A stretch of 64,000 bases of DNA from Rhodobacteraceae bacterium UBA6197. GTDB taxonomy: Bacteria > Pseudomonadota > Alphaproteobacteria > Rhodobacterales > Rhodobacteraceae. Position numbers and translations under genes: made by a program. This document shows, one piece after another, positions 50,831-59,600 of this stretch. The notes beneath the pieces were generated by a model. That model did not search any database. It saw only the letters and a program-made list of their open reading frames with translations, and was not told where the DNA came from. The DNA is taken from contig DISZ01000006.1 in NCBI GenBank assembly GCA_002422085.1, positions 1 through 64,000 on the forward strand. The letters run 5' to 3'. How positions within the stretch are numbered: the first letter of the stretch is position 1; each line of letters opens with the position of its first letter.

Positions 50831-51286
50831 ATGCGCAAGTTTCTGGTTGTATTGGATGATACCCGTGAATGCCTGAACGCCATGCGCTTTGCCGCGATGC
50901 GCGCAGCCCATACCGGCGCGGGGGTTACGATCCTGTCGGTGATCCCACCCGAGGAATACCAGCACTGGATCGGGGTATCCGAAATCATGCGCCAGGAGGC
51001 GCGCGAACGGATCGAGGCGCATTTCGAGGTTTTCGCCAAATGGATGCGCGACAGGCAGGGCGTCGACCCCAACCTGATCATCCGCGAGGGCGAACCGGTG
51101 ACCGAGATCATCGAGGTGATCTCCGAGAACCCCGAAATCGGCGTTCTGGTCCTGGGGGCGGGCACCGACAAATCCGGCCCCGGCCCGTTGGTCGCCCAGA
51201 TGAGCCGCAATTCAGGCAACCTGCCCTGCCCGCTGACCATCGTGCCGGGCGAGATGTCGAAAGAGCGGCTGGAAGCCATCACCTGA
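50831..51286 (+). CDS. Universal stress protein (UspA family)
   Basis: 151 residues. Rossmann-like UspA fold: MRKFLVVLDDTRECLNAMRF, then IGVLVLGAGTDKSGPGPLVA, which departs from the usual GxxGxxxxS nucleotide loop, and CPLTIVPG at the end. It starts with a good 'gggggca' region. Follows the aminotransferase gene on the same strand. Confidence 0.87.
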   Translation: MRKFLVVLDDTRECLNAMRFAAMRAAHTGAGVTILSVIPPEEYQHWIGVSEIMRQEARERIEAHFEVFAKWMRDRQGVDPNLIIREGEPVTEIIEVISENPEIGVLVLGAGTDKSGPGPLVAQMSRNSGNLPCPLTIVPGEMSKERLEAIT

Positions 51287-51322
51287 GGCCCGTCACCCGA
51301 GGCAGAGGCGCGGGCGCACATC

Positions 51323-51367
51323 TGGAATCATTCCAAACTTGACTATCCTCCGGGGCGCGCGCATATC
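51323..51367 (+). promoter_or_regulatory. Palindrome and promoter upstream of nfu
   Basis: TGGAAT-C-ATTCCA at 51323-51335 is a perfect 13-bp palindrome ending 3 bases before TTGACT (51339-51344); 17 bases later comes CATATC (51362-51367), followed by the 'aggag' site of nfu. The palindrome has the GAATnATTC core of the alphaproteobacterial iron control element bound by Irr, without its flanking TTTA/TAAA. Assigning it to Irr is inference. Confidence 0.4.
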
Positions 51368-51391
51368 AATAGCAAGCCAAGGAGCCCGCCC

Positions 51392-51955
51392 ATGTTCATT
51401 CAGACCGAGTCCACGCCAAACCCCGCCACGCTGAAGTTCCTGCCCGGCTTGACCGTGCTGGAGGCAGGCACCGCCGATTTCCCCACCGCCGAGGCGGCGC
51501 AAAAATCGCCGCTGGCACGCCGGATCTTTGCGATCACCGGGGTGACGGGGGTATTCCTCGGGTCGGATTTCGTGACCGTGACAAAGCAGGCGGACACCGA
51601 ATGGGACCACGCCAAGCCCGCCATTCTGGGCGCGATCATGGAGCATTTCCAGTCCGGCGCGCCGGTGATGGAGGGCGAAGCGGTCGCGGCCGGTGGCCAT
51701 GCCGCCCATTCGGGACCGGATGCCGCGATCGTGGCGCAGATCAAAGAGCTTCTGGACACCCGCGTGCGCCCGGCAGTGGCGCAAGACGGTGGCGACATCA
51801 CCTTTCACGGCTTTGACCGGGGCGTCGTCTATCTGCATATGCAAGGCGCCTGCGCCGGCTGCCCGTCTTCGACGCTGACGCTGAAAATGGGTATCGAGAA
51901 CCTGCTGCGCCATTACATCCCCGAAGTGGTCGAGGTGCGGCCGGTTGCCGTCTGA
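51392..51955 (+). CDS. NfuA-like Fe-S cluster carrier (NifU C-terminal domain)
   Basis: 187 residues. The N-terminal Nfu domain starts MFIQTESTPNPATLKFLPGL and contains SPLARRIFAITGVTGVFLGS; the C-terminal NifU domain has RPAVAQDGGDITFHGFDRG and the cluster cysteines in GACAGCPSSTLTLKMGIENL. It passes iron-sulfur clusters to target enzymes. Its end overlaps the tsaB start. Confidence 0.94.
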   Translation: MFIQTESTPNPATLKFLPGLTVLEAGTADFPTAEAAQKSPLARRIFAITGVTGVFLGSDFVTVTKQADTEWDHAKPAILGAIMEHFQSGAPVMEGEAVAAGGHAAHSGPDAAIVAQIKELLDTRVRPAVAQDGGDITFHGFDRGVVYLHMQGACAGCPSSTLTLKMGIENLLRHYIPEVVEVRPVAV

Positions 51956-52589
51956 TCCGCTGATCCTTGGTTTTGACACATCGGCCGCGCATTGCGCGGC
52001 CGCTTTGCTGCGCGGCACGACCCTGCTGGAAAGCCGCATCGAGGAAATGGCCAAGGGACAGGCCGAACGACTGATGCCGATGCTGCAAGAGATGCTCGCG
52101 CGTCACGGCGCGGGGTGGCACGATCTGGCGGCGCTTGGGGTCGGGATCGGGCCGGGAAACTTTACCGGCGTGCGCATCGCGGTTTCGGCGGCCCGGGGGC
52201 TGGCACTGGCGCTGGGGGTACCGGCGGTCGGGGTCAGCACGCTGGAGGCGCAGGCATTGGGCCTGCCGCGGCCGCTGACGGTGGCCATGGATGCCCGCCG
52301 GGGCGAGGTCTATGTGCAGCACTTCGGCCCCGATGGCGGGCCTGCGCTGATGGCGCTGGATCAGGTGACCGGGGTGCAGGGCGCGCTGACCGGCTCGGCG
52401 GCAGCCGAGCTTGCCGAGCGGCTGCCACAGGCGCGGGTGCTGCCCGCAGTTCAGCCTCTGCCCGAGGCCATCGCCCGGATTGCCGCGCAGCGCAGAACCC
52501 TGCCCCTGCCCCGCCCCGCCCCGCTTTACCTGCGCGCGGCAGATGCCTGCCCGCCGTCGGACCCCGCGCCGCTGATCCTTGAGGGCTAG
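51945..52589 (+). CDS. tsaB: tRNA t6A biosynthesis protein TsaB
   Basis: 214 residues. ASKHA-fold partner of TsaD, needed to transfer the threonylcarbamoyl group to tRNA A37. LILGFDTSAAHCAAALLRGT and GVGIGPGNFTGVRIAVSAAR are the standard motifs. The start is TTG 51945, which lies inside the nfu gene (11-bp overlap) with 'gaggtg' upstream; no good ATG is available. rimI follows 3 bp after the stop. Confidence 0.92.
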   Translation: MPSDPLILGFDTSAAHCAAALLRGTTLLESRIEEMAKGQAERLMPMLQEMLARHGAGWHDLAALGVGIGPGNFTGVRIAVSAARGLALALGVPAVGVSTLEAQALGLPRPLTVAMDARRGEVYVQHFGPDGGPALMALDQVTGVQGALTGSAAAELAERLPQARVLPAVQPLPEAIARIAAQRRTLPLPRPAPLYLRAADACPPSDPAPLILEG

Positions 52590-52592
52590 GCG

Positions 52593-53075
52593 ATGACCCC
52601 CGCCGACCTCGCCGCGCTGCACAGGGCGTGCTTCATCATGCCACGCCCTTGGTCCGCGTCCGAGATATCGGGCCTGCTGGCCCTGCCCGGTTGCTTTCTT
52701 GAAACCGAATCGCACGGCTTTTTGATGGGCCGGGCAATGGCGGACGAGGCCGAGCTGTTGACCCTTGCCGTTGACCCCGCCGCGCGGCGGCTTGGCACCG
52801 GGCGCGCGCTTGTCGCGCGCTTTGCGCTGACCGCTTGCCGAAAAGGCGCCAAGACCGCTTTTCTGGAAGTTGCCGCCGACAATATCGCCGCCCGCGCGCT
52901 TTATGCGGCCCTCGGTTGGCGCGAGGCAGGGCTGCGGCGGCGCTATTACCGGCACCCCGACGGGCACACCGTGGATGCGGTGCAGATGATCTGCGATTTG
53001 CATCCCTCCGCGCAAGCGGCTTTGCCGGTCGGTGGCAAACGACCACCCCACCCCCATCCCTCGGATGAAACTTGA
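52593..53075 (+). CDS. rimI: Ribosomal protein S18-alanine N-acetyltransferase (RimI-like)
   Basis: 160 residues. GNAT fold: LTLAVDPAARRLGTGRALVA (acetyl-CoA loop R-R-x-G-x-G) and FLEVAADNIAARALYAALGW followed by RRRYYRHPDG, the RimI end motif. It follows tsaB directly, the usual order tsaB-rimI in bacteria. The last ~25 residues are low complexity. Confidence 0.85.
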   Translation: MTPADLAALHRACFIMPRPWSASEISGLLALPGCFLETESHGFLMGRAMADEAELLTLAVDPAARRLGTGRALVARFALTACRKGAKTAFLEVAADNIAARALYAALGWREAGLRRRYYRHPDGHTVDAVQMICDLHPSAQAALPVGGKRPPHPHPSDET

Positions 53076-53085
53076 AAAATCGCGC

Positions 53086-53141
53086 TTGACCCCCCGCGCC
53101 GACTGCGCCCTAATCCATTGGTCTGCGGGCATGATGCCCGC
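53086..53141 (+). promoter_or_regulatory. Promoter and 17-bp palindrome of the nucleoside operon
   Basis: TTGACC (53086-53091), 17 bases, CCTAAT (53109-53114) is a good promoter. Just after it, at about the transcription start, lies gcgggcat-g-atgcccgc (53125-53141), a perfect 8+8 inverted repeat. It is placed like a repressor operator for the BMP transporter operon. Confidence 0.45.
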
Positions 53142-53189
53142 CAACAGGCGTTCCGCTGCGGGCGCCTCAACAAGACCGGGAGATACCCT

Positions 53190-54179
53190 ATGACCCTGAT
53201 GAAACAGTTCTTCGGCGCGGCTGCCACGCTGGCGCTTTGCTCGGGTGCGGCGCTGGCCGACCCGGCGCTGATCTATGATCTTGGCGGCAAGTTCGACAAA
53301 TCCTTCAACGAGGCCGCCTATGGCGGTGCCGAACGCTGGAAGGCCGAAACTGGCGGCACTTACAAAGAGCTGGAGATGCAATCCGAGGCCCAGCGTGAAC
53401 AGGCGCTGCGCCGGCTGGCCGAATCCGGTGCCAACCCGATCGTGATGACCGGATTTGCCTTCGGCGATGTGCTGAACACGGTCGCGCCGGACTATCCGGA
53501 CACCAAATTCGCCATCATCGACATGGTGGTGGATCAGCCGAACGTGAAATCGGTGGTCTTCACCGAAGAGCAGGGGTCCTATCTTGTCGGCATGATGGCC
53601 GCGATGGCGTCGAAGTCGAACACCGTGGGCTTTATTGGCGGCATGGATATTCCGCTGATCCGCAAATTCGCCTGCGGCTATGTGCAAGGCGTGAAAGCGC
53701 AAAACCCCGACGCCACGGTGATCCAGAACATGACCGGCACCACGCCCTCGGCCTGGAACGACCCGGTGAAGGGCGCCGAACTGGCCAAATCGCAAAAATC
53801 GCAAGGCGCCGACGTGATCTATGCCGCAGCGGGCGGCACCGGCATTGGCGTGCTGCAAGCGGCGGCTGACGAAGGCATTCTTTCGATCGGCGTGGACAGC
53901 AACCAAAACCACCTGCATCCGGGCAAGGTGCTGACCTCGATGGTCAAGCGGGTCGACAACTCGGTCTATGACATCTTCAAGGCCGGGGCCGATATGGAAA
54001 CCGGCTTCAGCGTCATGGATCTGGCCAAGGAAGGCGTCGGCTATGCGATGGACGAAAACAACGCCGCCCTCGTCACCCCCGAAATGAAGGCCGCCGTCGA
54101 TGCGGCCGCCGCCAAGATCATCGCGGGTGAGATCGTCGTGCATGACTACATGTCCGACAATTCCTGCCCGGCGAACTGA
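53190..54179 (+). CDS. BMP-family nucleoside-binding protein
   Basis: 329 residues. Signal peptide FFGAAATLALCSGAALA, then DPALIYDLGGKFDKSFNEAA, the BMP (basic membrane protein/PnrA-like) start; EEQGSYLVGMMAAMASKSNT and GTGIGVLQAAADEGILSIGV are family segments. It binds a nucleoside or related purine compound in the periplasm. It is the first gene of an operon with an ATPase, two permeases and PNP; the ATPase gene starts 6 bp after its stop. Confidence 0.93.
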   Translation: MTLMKQFFGAAATLALCSGAALADPALIYDLGGKFDKSFNEAAYGGAERWKAETGGTYKELEMQSEAQREQALRRLAESGANPIVMTGFAFGDVLNTVAPDYPDTKFAIIDMVVDQPNVKSVVFTEEQGSYLVGMMAAMASKSNTVGFIGGMDIPLIRKFACGYVQGVKAQNPDATVIQNMTGTTPSAWNDPVKGAELAKSQKSQGADVIYAAAGGTGIGVLQAAADEGILSIGVDSNQNHLHPGKVLTSMVKRVDNSVYDIFKAGADMETGFSVMDLAKEGVGYAMDENNAALVTPEMKAAVDAAAAKIIAGEIVVHDYMSDNSCPAN

Positions 54180-54185
54180 TCCACC

Positions 54186-55763
54186 ATGGCAGAGGTTGAG
54201 ACTTCGGGGCGGCAGGAAACTGCCGCCTCACCTTCCGCCGCAGCCGTTCCCGCGATCGAATTGCGCGGGATCTCCAAGGCGTTTGGCCCCGTGCAAGCCA
54301 ACAAGGACATCGCGATCCGGGTGATGCCCGGCACCATTCACGGCATCATCGGTGAAAATGGCGCCGGAAAATCGACGCTGATGTCGATCCTTTACGGTTT
54401 TTACAAGGCCGACGCGGGCGAGATATTCATCGCGGGCCGCCTGACCGCCATACCCGACAGCCAGGCCGCAATCCGCGCCGGCATCGGCATGGTGTTTCAG
54501 CACTTCAAGCTGGTGCAGAACTTCACCGTTCTTGAAAACGTCATTCTGGGTGCCGAAGAGGGCAGGCTGTTGCGGCCGTCACTTGCCAAGGCGCGCCGTG
54601 TGCTGACCCAACTGGCCGAGGAATACGAGCTGGACGTGGACCCCGACGCGCTGATCGAAGACCTGTCGGTCGGGCATTTGCAGCGGGTCGAGATCCTCAA
54701 GGCGCTGTATCGGCAGGCCGATATCCTGATTCTGGACGAGCCCACCGGCGTGCTGACCCCGGACGAGGCCGACCACCTGTTTCGCATCCTCAACGGGCTG
54801 AAGGATCAGGGCAAGACGATCATCCTGATCACTCACAAGCTGCGCGAGATCATGGAAATAACCGATACGGTTTCGGTCATGCGCCGTGGCGAGATGACGG
54901 CCACCGTCAAGACCTCGCAGACCAGCCCCGAGGCGCTGGCCGAGTTGATGGTGGGGCGCAAGGTGCTGCTGGATGTGGCCAAGGGCCCGGCCAACCCCGG
55001 CGCCACCGTGCTGACCGTGGAAAACCTGCGCGTCGTGGACGAAGACAATGTCGAGCGGCTCAAGGGCATCAACCTGACGATCCGTGCGGGTGAGATCCTC
55101 GGGATTGCGGGCGTGGCAGGCAATGGCCAGTCCGAATTGCTCAAGGTGCTGGGTGGTTTTGCCAATGCCACTGGCCGGATCACCGTCAATGGCGCGGAAA
55201 TCGACCTGTCGGGCAAGCATTCCGACGGCCAGACGCGGCGCGCGCGCGGCATTGCCCATGTGCCCGAAGACCGCCAGCATCTGGGCCTGATCATGGATTT
55301 TTCCGCTTGGGAAAACATCGCCTTTGGCTATCACAACGACCCCGCCTATCAGAAAAACGCGCTGTTGATGGATAACGCCGCGCTGATTGCCGATACCGAG
55401 GGCAAGATGAAGCGCTTTGACGTGCGTCCGCCGATCCCGAGCCTTGCGGCGAAATCGTTTTCTGGCGGCAACCAGCAAAAAATCGTTCTGGCGCGCGAGA
55501 TCGAGCGCAACCCCGATCTTTTGCTGGTCGGTCAGCCGACCCGCGGCGTTGACATCGGCGCGATCGAATTCATCCACCAGCGCATCATCGAGCTACGCGA
55601 CGCCGGCAAGGCGGTGTTGCTGGTTTCGGTCGAACTGGACGAAATCCTGTCGCTTTCCGATCGGATCGCGGTCATGTTCGACGGCCGCATCATGGGCGAA
55701 CGCCTGCCCGACAAAACCGACGAGCGCGAATTGGGCCTGTTGATGGCCGGAGTGGACAGCTGA
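54186..55763 (+). CDS. Nucleoside ABC transporter ATP-binding protein (double)
   Basis: 525 residues, two ABC domains in one chain as in sugar/nucleoside importers. First domain: GENGAGKST at 56-64, LSVGHLQRVEILKAL (signature), ILILDEPTGVLTPDE (Walker B). The second has a degenerate Walker A, GIAGVAGNGQSEL (no Lys), FSGGNQQKIVLAREIERNPD (intact signature) and ends VSVELDEILSLSDRIAVMFD. The N terminus carries a ~20-residue extension. The stop overlaps the first permease (TGATGG). Confidence 0.95.
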   Translation: MAEVETSGRQETAASPSAAAVPAIELRGISKAFGPVQANKDIAIRVMPGTIHGIIGENGAGKSTLMSILYGFYKADAGEIFIAGRLTAIPDSQAAIRAGIGMVFQHFKLVQNFTVLENVILGAEEGRLLRPSLAKARRVLTQLAEEYELDVDPDALIEDLSVGHLQRVEILKALYRQADILILDEPTGVLTPDEADHLFRILNGLKDQGKTIILITHKLREIMEITDTVSVMRRGEMTATVKTSQTSPEALAELMVGRKVLLDVAKGPANPGATVLTVENLRVVDEDNVERLKGINLTIRAGEILGIAGVAGNGQSELLKVLGGFANATGRITVNGAEIDLSGKHSDGQTRRARGIAHVPEDRQHLGLIMDFSAWENIAFGYHNDPAYQKNALLMDNAALIADTEGKMKRFDVRPPIPSLAAKSFSGGNQQKIVLAREIERNPDLLLVGQPTRGVDIGAIEFIHQRIIELRDAGKAVLLVSVELDEILSLSDRIAVMFDGRIMGERLPDKTDERELGLLMAGVDS

Positions 55764-56854
55764 TGGAAAAACTACCCAGATGGGCGGATCTGATCCTGAT
55801 CCCGGCAATCAACCTGTTGATCGCCTTTGCCATTTCCGCGCTGGTCATTCTGGCGATTGGCGAAGACCCGGTGAACGCGATCCGGCTGATGGTCTCGGGG
55901 GCGCTCGGCTCGGCCTACGGCTGGGGCTATACGCTCTATTACGCGACCAACTTCATCTTTACCGGGCTGGCCGTCGCGGTGGCGTTTCACGCCAGTCAGT
56001 TCAACATCGGCGGTGAGGGGCAGGCGACGCTGGGCGGGCTGGGGGTGGCGCTGGTCTGTCTGGCCCTGCCCTGGCCGCACTGGACGCTGGCGCTGCTGGC
56101 GGCCAGCCTTGGGGCGGCGCTGTTCGGCGCGGCCTGGGCGGCGATTCCGGCATGGCTTCAGGCCAAGCGCGGCAGCCATATCGTCATCACCACGATCATG
56201 TTCAACTTTATCGGCGCCAGCCTGCTGAATTACATACTGGTCAATATCATGCGCCCGGTCGGCAGCATGGACCCGGCCACCGCGCGCTTTCCGGCCGGGG
56301 CCAAGCTTCCGTCGCTACATGACATTCCGGGGCTTGGGCTGATCTTCGGCAAATCCACCCCGGCCAATGTCACGCTGTTCATCGCGCTGGCGGCCTGCGT
56401 GGCGGTCTGGGCGCTGATCTGGCACACACGGCTGGGCTATCAGATCCGCGCTTTCGGCAAATCCGAGGCGGCGGCCCGCTACGCCGGGATCAACCCGGTC
56501 AAGATCATCATGGTGGCGATGCTGATCTCAGGCGCGTTGTCAGGGATGATGGCCATCAACAACGTCATGGGTGAAAGCGAACGGCTGGTGTTGAACGCGG
56601 TCGAGGGCGCGGGCTTTATCGGCATCGCGGTGGCGCTGATGGGGCGCAATCACCCGTTCGGCGTGTTTCTGGCGGCAATCCTGTTTGGCTTTCTGTATCA
56701 GGGCGGCGCGGAACTTGCGCTGGAAACGGCGATCCCGCGCGAATTGATTACCGTCATTCAGGCGCTGGTCATCCTGTTTACCGGGGCCTTGGACAACATG
56801 GTCCGCCGACCGGTCGAACGGGCCTTCCTGCGCGCCGGCAAGGAGGCGCAATGA
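55763..56854 (+). CDS. Nucleoside ABC transporter permease 1
   Basis: 363 residues with about ten hydrophobic segments (ILIPAINLLIAFAISALVIL first). The binding-protein-dependent permease pattern is VAFHASQFNIGGEGQATLGG, GSHIVITTIMFNFIGASLLN, and GFIGIAVALMGRNHPFGVFL. With the second permease it forms the membrane channel. Overlaps both neighbours by 1-4 bp. Confidence 0.93.
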   Translation: MEKLPRWADLILIPAINLLIAFAISALVILAIGEDPVNAIRLMVSGALGSAYGWGYTLYYATNFIFTGLAVAVAFHASQFNIGGEGQATLGGLGVALVCLALPWPHWTLALLAASLGAALFGAAWAAIPAWLQAKRGSHIVITTIMFNFIGASLLNYILVNIMRPVGSMDPATARFPAGAKLPSLHDIPGLGLIFGKSTPANVTLFIALAACVAVWALIWHTRLGYQIRAFGKSEAAARYAGINPVKIIMVAMLISGALSGMMAINNVMGESERLVLNAVEGAGFIGIAVALMGRNHPFGVFLAAILFGFLYQGGAELALETAIPRELITVIQALVILFTGALDNMVRRPVERAFLRAGKEAQ

Positions 56855-57819
56855 TGGATTTTCCGACACTGATCCAGATCCTCGATTCCACCGTGCGCCT
56901 TGGCGTGCCGTTGCTGCTGGCCTGTCTGGCGGGGCTTTATTCGGAACGCGCCGGTGTGTTCGACATCGGGCTGGAAGGCAAGATGCTGATGGCGGCCTTT
57001 TTCTCGGGCGCGATTGCGGCGGTCACCGGGTCGGCGTGGCTGGGCCTTCTCGCCGGTATCGCAGGGTCAATGAGCCTTGCCGTCGTGCACGGTCTGGCCG
57101 CGATCACCTTTCGCGGCAACCAGTTGATTTCAGGCGTGGCAGTGAACTTTCTGGCCTCGGGCTTTACAGTGCTGATCGCGCAAAGCTGGTTTCACGAGGG
57201 CGGGCGCACCCCGGCGCTGATGTCGGGCGGGCGTTTTGGCCCGATCATCCTGCCCGGCGCCGAGGCGCTGCGTGAGGTGCCGGTGCTGGGGCCGATCTAT
57301 TACGAGTTGCTGTCGGGCCATTCGATTCTGGTTTATGTGGCCTTTGCCTGTGTGCCGCTGACGTGGTGGGTGCTGTTTCGCACCCGCTTCGGGTTGCGGC
57401 TGCGGGCGGTCGGCGAAAACCCCGCCGCGGTCGATACTGCCGGGGTGTCGGTGGTGCGGCTGCGCTACAGCGCGATCGCGATTGCCGGGCTTTTGTGCGG
57501 TCTGGCGGGCACCTATCTGGCGATCAGCCTTTCGGCAGGGTTTGGCAAGGAAATGACCGGCGGGCGCGGCTTCATCGCGCTGGCGGCGCTGATCTTTGCC
57601 AAGTGGCGCCCGGTTCCGGCGCTGGGGGCGACGATGCTGTTCGGCTTTCTTGAGGCGATCGCCAACCGCTACCAGAACATTGATCTGGGCATCGTGGTGC
57701 TGCCGGTTCAATTCATGCAGGCGCTGCCCTATATCCTGACCGTCATCATTCTTGCCGGTTTCGTCGGCAAGGCGATCCCGCCGCGCGCGGGCGGAGAGCC
57801 CTATGTCAAAGAGCGCTGA
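56851..57819 (+). CDS. Nucleoside ABC transporter permease 2
   Basis: 322 residues with hydrophobic segments starting LGVPLLLACLAGLYSERAGV, then FDIGLEGKMLMAAFFSGAIA and the GFIALAALIFAKWRPVPALG cytoplasmic loop region shared with permease 1. Its 3' end overlaps the PNP gene by 17 bp, so the phosphorylase is translated with the transporter. Confidence 0.93.
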   Translation: MMDFPTLIQILDSTVRLGVPLLLACLAGLYSERAGVFDIGLEGKMLMAAFFSGAIAAVTGSAWLGLLAGIAGSMSLAVVHGLAAITFRGNQLISGVAVNFLASGFTVLIAQSWFHEGGRTPALMSGGRFGPIILPGAEALREVPVLGPIYYELLSGHSILVYVAFACVPLTWWVLFRTRFGLRLRAVGENPAAVDTAGVSVVRLRYSAIAIAGLLCGLAGTYLAISLSAGFGKEMTGGRGFIALAALIFAKWRPVPALGATMLFGFLEAIANRYQNIDLGIVVLPVQFMQALPYILTVIILAGFVGKAIPPRAGGEPYVKER

Positions 57820-58606
57820 GCTTGCCGCCCTGATCCAATCGCGCGCGGGGGTCGAGCCACCGCGTCTGGGGCTGATCCTCGGGTCCGGTCTGGGCCATCT
57901 GGCCGAGGCGGTCGAGGGTGTGGCCATCCCCTACACCGACCTGCCGGGCTTTCCCCATGCCGGCGTGTCGGGGCACAACCCCAAGCTGGTGATCGGCACG
58001 CTGGAAGGCGTGCGCGTGGCGGTGTTCGGCGGCCGCGCGCATTACTATGAACGTGGCAACCCCGCCGAGATGCGGTTGCCGCTTGAGGTTCTGGCCGCGC
58101 TGGGATGCGGCAGCCTGCTGTTGACCAACGCCGCCGGGTCCTTGCGCGCCGACATCGCGCCGGGCGGGTTGATGCTGCTCAATGACCACATCGCCTTTGC
58201 CGGGACCAACCCGCTGATCGGCGAGCCCTCGGATGCCCGCTTTGTGCCGCTGACCGAGGCCCATGACCCGCTGATCCGCGCAGCCCTTGCCGCCGCCGCC
58301 GCCGCCGAGGGCGTCGATCTGCCCGAGGGTATCTATTGCTGGTTCTCCGGCCCGTCGTTCGAAACCCCCGCCGAGATCCGCGCCGCGCGGATTCTGGGCG
58401 CCGATGCGGTCGGCATGTCAACGGTTCCCGAAGTGATCCTCGCGCGGTTTCTGGGGTTGCGGGTCGCCGCCGTCTCGGTGGTGACCAACATGGGCGCCGG
58501 GATGTCCTCCGAGGCGATCAGCCACGAACACACCAAGGCGATGGCGCCGCTTGGCGCGGCCAAGCTGGAACGCGTGCTGCGACGATACTTGCGAGACTTG
58601 CGCTGA
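57803..58606 (+). CDS. Purine-nucleoside phosphorylase
   Basis: 267 residues. Cleaves purine nucleosides with phosphate to base and ribose-1-phosphate. NP-II family: LGLILGSGLGHLAEAVEG (GSGLG at 27-31), VFGGRAHYYERG, LLTNAAGSLRADIAPGGLML and FSGPSFETPAEIRAARILGA, then VGMSTVPEVILARFLGLRVA. The start ATG 57803 lies 16 bp inside the permease gene. It makes this an import-and-cleave unit. Confidence 0.94.
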   Translation: MSKSAELAALIQSRAGVEPPRLGLILGSGLGHLAEAVEGVAIPYTDLPGFPHAGVSGHNPKLVIGTLEGVRVAVFGGRAHYYERGNPAEMRLPLEVLAALGCGSLLLTNAAGSLRADIAPGGLMLLNDHIAFAGTNPLIGEPSDARFVPLTEAHDPLIRAALAAAAAAEGVDLPEGIYCWFSGPSFETPAEIRAARILGADAVGMSTVPEVILARFLGLRVAAVSVVTNMGAGMSSEAISHEHTKAMAPLGAAKLERVLRRYLRDLR

Positions 58607-58682
58607 GCGATCCCGGACCGGGGTTTGACACCGCCCCCCCACAGGGGCAAGATTTCGCTACCTCTTTTCGCCAAGGCCAAAG

Positions 58683-59600
58683 ATGCAGATCTACCTGCCC
58701 ATCGCCGAGGTTTCGATCAACGTTTTCCTGCTTTTGGGGCTTGGGGGGCTGGTCGGGATATTGTCTGGTCTGTTCGGCGTCGGGGGCGGTTTCCTGATCA
58801 CGCCCTTGCTGTTCTTCATCGGCATTCCACCCACTGTGGCGGTGGCGACCGGGGCCAATCAGGTCGTCGCCTCAAGCGTCTCGGGGGTGTTGACGCAATT
58901 CAAGCGCAAGGCGGTGGATGTGCCGATGGGGCTGGTGCTGCTGGCCGGCGGCATGCTGGGTTCAGGCCTTGGGATCTGGGCGTTCAACCTGCTGACCAAG
59001 CTGGGCCAGATCGACCTTGTGGTGCAACTGTCCTACGTCGTCTTTCTGGGGGCGATCGGGCTGCTGATGCTACTGGAAAGCCTGCGGGCGATGAACCGGG
59101 CGCGCAAGTCCAGCAAACCGGTCAAGCGCCATCAGCACAACTGGGTTCACAACCTGCCGCTGAAGCTGAAGTTCCGCGCTTCGGGGCTTTATATCTCGGT
59201 CTTCCCACCGCTGGCGATCGGGCTTCTGGTGGGGGTTCTGGCGGCGATCATGGGGGTCGGCGGCGGCTTCATCATGGTGCCTGCGATGATCTACCTTTTG
59301 GGGATGCCGACCAAGGTGGTGATCGGCACCTCGCTGTTTCAGATCATCTTCGTCACCGCATTCACGACCGTCATGCACGCGGTCACCAACCAGTCGGTCG
59401 ATGTCTTGCTGGCCTTGATGCTGATCCTGGGCGGAGTCGTCGGCGCGCAGATCGGCAGCCGCGTGGGGGCGCGTCTGAAGGCCGAACAACTGCGCATCCT
59501 GCTGGCGCTTCTGGTCATCATCGTGGCGTTCAAGCTGGGGCTTGATCTGCTGATCCGCCCGACTGAATTGTATTCGCTGTCTGCCGGAGGGCAGCCATGA
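58683..59600 (+). CDS. TauE/SafE-family sulfite or organosulfur exporter
   Basis: 305 residues, seven to eight hydrophobic segments with two GGxxGGG-type repeats: LSGLFGVGGGFLITPLLFFI and AAIMGVGGGFIMVPAMIYLL, the TSUP signature. Members export sulfite, sulfoacetate or related anions, or are of unknown substrate. Its stop overlaps the TIGR02186 gene (ATGA), a pairing I recall as conserved in Rhodobacteraceae. Confidence 0.88.
   Translation: MQIYLPIAEVSINVFLLLGLGGLVGILSGLFGVGGGFLITPLLFFIGIPPTVAVATGANQVVASSVSGVLTQFKRKAVDVPMGLVLLAGGMLGSGLGIWAFNLLTKLGQIDLVVQLSYVVFLGAIGLLMLLESLRAMNRARKSSKPVKRHQHNWVHNLPLKLKFRASGLYISVFPPLAIGLLVGVLAAIMGVGGGFIMVPAMIYLLGMPTKVVIGTSLFQIIFVTAFTTVMHAVTNQSVDVLLALMLILGGVVGAQIGSRVGARLKAEQLRILLALLVIIVAFKLGLDLLIRPTELYSLSAGGQP

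Noticed and set aside
51798..54143. A 781-residue minus-strand frame
   Set aside because: Antisense to tsaB, rimI and the BMP protein gene; no domain is visible.
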